Positions 61,930 to 64,000 of a DNA stretch of 64,000 nt are shown one piece after another. Under the pieces are notes generated by a model. That model was not told the origin of the DNA. It did no database searches and saw only the letters and a list, made by a program, of their open reading frames with translations. Made by a program: the position numbers and the translations under genes. Within the stretch, counting starts at the first letter, position 1. Each line of letters begins with the position of its first letter. Source of the stretch: Falciphora oryzae (Eukaryota; Ascomycota; Sordariomycetes; Magnaporthales; Magnaporthaceae); contig JNVV01000005.1 in the NCBI GenBank assembly GCA_000733355.1, forward strand, positions 1,285,311 to 1,349,310, in the 5' to 3' direction.

Positions 61930-63758
61930 TATGTTTGTTGGGAATAACAGCTAAAAGCTAATCGTCGCTATTTTTAAATGCAGGTGGGTTTCGTTTAATA
62001 TCCTATTATTAGCCTTTCCGTATAAGGCATATTAAAGAAACCACGTTACAAGCGAACCTTTCGATTAAAGCCACGTTTTTCAACCGTATATAGGCTAATC
62101 CGAACCCCGTTAATACCGTTAGGGTTACGTTTCCGTAGCTAATAATTTAGATTTTTTCTAAGCCGGTTTATACGTAATTTCCGGCCGTAGCGTATTTAAA
62201 GTTCCGGAACCGGTTTAGGTCGTTAAAAATATGTAATATGGCCTTGGAATTAAATATCGTGGATCGGTAAAATGGGTAATCGCTTACGTTAAAAATAGCG
62301 CAATAGGTTAAAACGTTTATTATAATCGTTAAAGCCTAAAAACGATTCCCATTCGTCGTATTAGTTAATCCTCGCTTTTATTTTCCTTTATACGGTTTAC
62401 CCAAAATACGGATCTTTTTTCCTTTTTTTATTTTCCGGCTTTGTATTTTGTTTAAATCTTTTTAATAAAAGCGTTAAATTTTTTATTTTCCTATCGCCGG
62501 ATGGAAATTAGGTTTTGCATTGCTACCGCTAGTTTCCACCACTCCTAAACGCGGTTTTTTAAAATATAAAAACAGTTTTTTGGTCGGTAGCCTGGTTGCC
62601 CGCATACGCGGCAAACTTTCCTTGGCGGTAAAACGAATCCTCCTTTTCGTATTACTTTTTAAAAGTTCGATTTGGCCCGGGGCTTTCGTCCATTTAGGTT
62701 AGACGCTTGTAAGGTTCGTTTGCGGGTATTTTGCGGGAGACTATTTCGCCGTTATCGTTTAATGGTAACTTTTGCCTTTAATTTTCGTCGCGGGATTAGG
62801 ATTTGGAAACTGCCTTTAAATCGGCTGCTTAAAAGCCGGCAGCCCTAACGCTATTGCCTTTGGGGATAATCAAACCGGCTTTCGCTTATATAGCCCCCCA
62901 AATCTTTTTAACGATATTTTAGTGCTTTAAAATCCCTGCTATTGCTTTTAGGAGATTTTTTTGCGTATGCTATAAGCCTAGGGCTTATATATAGCACCCA
63001 CAGCGTTAATAGTTGCTAGGAACCATATCGCGGGAGTTATAGCCTTTAGAAGATCGACCTCGATTCCCTTTTCTATAGCTAACTCGAACTTTTTTAACCA
63101 CTTTTCGGTATTTTTGTAGCTTTTTAATACTCCTAAAGTTGCGTTATATGCGTTTTTCGCTGCCTTTTGGTTTTCCGTAAAAAACGAATCTCCGTATTTT
63201 TTAAATCGTTCGTAGCTTTTTTGTATTAACGGGCTTAAAGAGTCCGTTTCCTTTTTAAAGTACCGGTTTTAAAGGGATTAGGCTACCGTTTTTTCCATTT
63301 ATTAATAAAAGGTTTCGACGTTTTTTTCGTAGTGCTGATAGGTCGATAATTGGTACGAATAAACGCGGTCGTTTACCTGATATCCGAATTTTTAAATCTT
63401 AGGGACGCTCCCGCGGTTTGGGTTGAGGATCGAGGAGGTCGCGGTTGCGTTAAACGACGAAAGAGTGCCGATTTGGGGTTTTTTACGCGTACTTTTCCGC
63501 GTAACCGGGCCGGGAACGAGTTTTTCGTCTGTTTTTGGGATTTTCAGCGGCGAAGGTAGTCGAGGCCATTTTTTTTCGCCCAATACGAAAGCTTTAACTT
63601 TTAAGGAAATCGCTTTTTTTTAGGAAGGCTCGATTTTATCCTATCCACCCGGTGTAGTCCTTAAGGAATGGAGTCGTATTTTAGATAAACATTATCGTTA
63701 TCGTTGTACGCTGCTAATTTGCGCGGTAAGCTAGACGTTGCTAATAAGACTTTTAATC

Positions 63759-63944
63759 TATTGCATAGCGTAATAACCAAAGGTGATTTAACGTAATGGT
63801 TAATCGATTTTATTCTGCCTCTTTGTGACCCCCCCGACAAGCGGTCTGCCAAATTTGCACTGAACACGTCTACGGCCACACAGCTCGTGCACCATTACTA
63901 ATCCGAATTACACGTGATCAAACCAACTTGCACGTGGTGCAACA
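63759..63944 (-). repeat. Copia right LTR (186 bp)
   Basis: Collinear with 48687-48872; the first bases read TATTGCAT where the left copy has TGTTGCAC, and the end reads GTGCAACA. Bases 63950-64000 lie outside the element and hold nothing identifiable. Confidence 0.92.
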
Positions 63945-64000
63945 ATATCCACCGACTCCGATCACAAATCTACAAACATAAAATGGGTTTGAACGTACGA

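Larger units (their letters stand above)
49015..63660 (-). pseudogene. Copia gag-pol remnants, interrupted by nested elements
   Basis: Recognisable blocks on the minus strand, right to left. A gag zinc-knuckle-like CxxCxxxxYxxxxC at 62613-62572 (His replaced by Tyr). An integrase zinc-finger end (CEVCAYAK) near 60715 and the first catalytic-region Asp (SMDYSY) near 60640; the integrase is cut by a foldback element. A reverse-transcriptase block from WVFVHKFD (about 58090) through RKALYGLRKSPLL and YINDF (usually YVDD) to WFLRMQIF (about 57530). After the nested Gypsy and TRIM elements the RT continues with KIGSLLYVAITARPD (about 49700) and HYLKGTRDFGL. The RNase H end is at about 49020 (VLTDCQLADSLTKALPRHKW). 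Stops throughout. Confidence 0.82.
48687..63944 (-). mobile_element. Copia-type LTR retrotransposon (host of nested insertions)
   Basis: 186-bp LTRs at both ends, flanked by the 5-bp target duplication ATATC (48682-48686 and 63945-63949). Coding remnants show minus orientation: gag at the right, then integrase, reverse transcriptase and RNase H at the left. A purine tract (AAGGGGATG on the minus strand) abuts the left LTR, as expected at the 3' end. Total span is 15,258 bp; removing the five identified insertions and their duplications plus the GC-rich segment leaves about 5.7 kb, a normal Copia size. Many stops and G-to-A/C-to-T changes indicate RIP, so the element is dead. Confidence 0.9.

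Overview
The window looks like nuclear DNA of a filamentous ascomycete, most likely a Sordariomycete. The evidence is short 46-107 bp introns with fungal splice signals, GC-rich coding sequence, intron-bearing tRNA genes, a HET-domain gene, a DUF3176-type gene, secreted CAZyme and phytase genes, and an AT-rich block of LTR elements whose copies differ almost only by C/T and G/A transitions (the signature of repeat-induced point mutation, RIP). The species is not determined.

Layout. 1-4.2 kb is gene-poor, with an assembly gap and tandem repeats. 4.2-6.7 kb holds an NAD(P)-binding Rossmann protein and a small secreted protein. 7.0-14.4 kb is a degraded accessory patch: a polytopic membrane-protein gene split by a solo LTR with a perfect 5-bp target duplication, a DUF3176 pseudogene, and two tandem paralogs of an unrecognised family. 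15.8-18.3 kb is a secreted beta-propeller 3-phytase. 19.47-19.66 kb is a tRNA-Glu/tRNA-Lys pair, both with introns, 3 nt apart. 20.6-29.6 kb carries a GH43-CBM6 arabinoxylan-type hydrolase, an SDR with a frameshifted C-terminus, a small hypothetical gene, a sugar transporter and another small gene. 34.4-36.3 kb is a glucose-transporter-like MFS gene whose first intron appears to begin with AT instead of GT.

36.7-45.1 kb is the most unusual region. Eight small (83-131 aa), mutually diverged paralogous genes lie in one orientation and share the skeleton AGDxV...GxVxxxDxP...NPVWVxR...xIP. They are followed head-to-head by a HET-domain gene. I do not recognise this small-protein family. A probable pseudogene with one stop codon follows at 46.4 kb.

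48.7-63.9 kb is a nest of mobile elements. The host is one Copia-type retrotransposon on the minus strand (186-bp LTRs, TSD ATATC). Inserted in it are a 562-bp TRIM-like element (TSD GGATG), a 7.07-kb chromodomain Gypsy element (TSD ATGCC), a 526-bp solo LTR (TSD TTATT), two foldback MITE-like elements with TA duplications, and an unclassified GC-rich segment. Subtracting these leaves about 5.7 kb, a normal Copia length. The solo LTR at 7.6 kb belongs to the same LTR family as the Gypsy element, so this family has also hit the gene-rich part.
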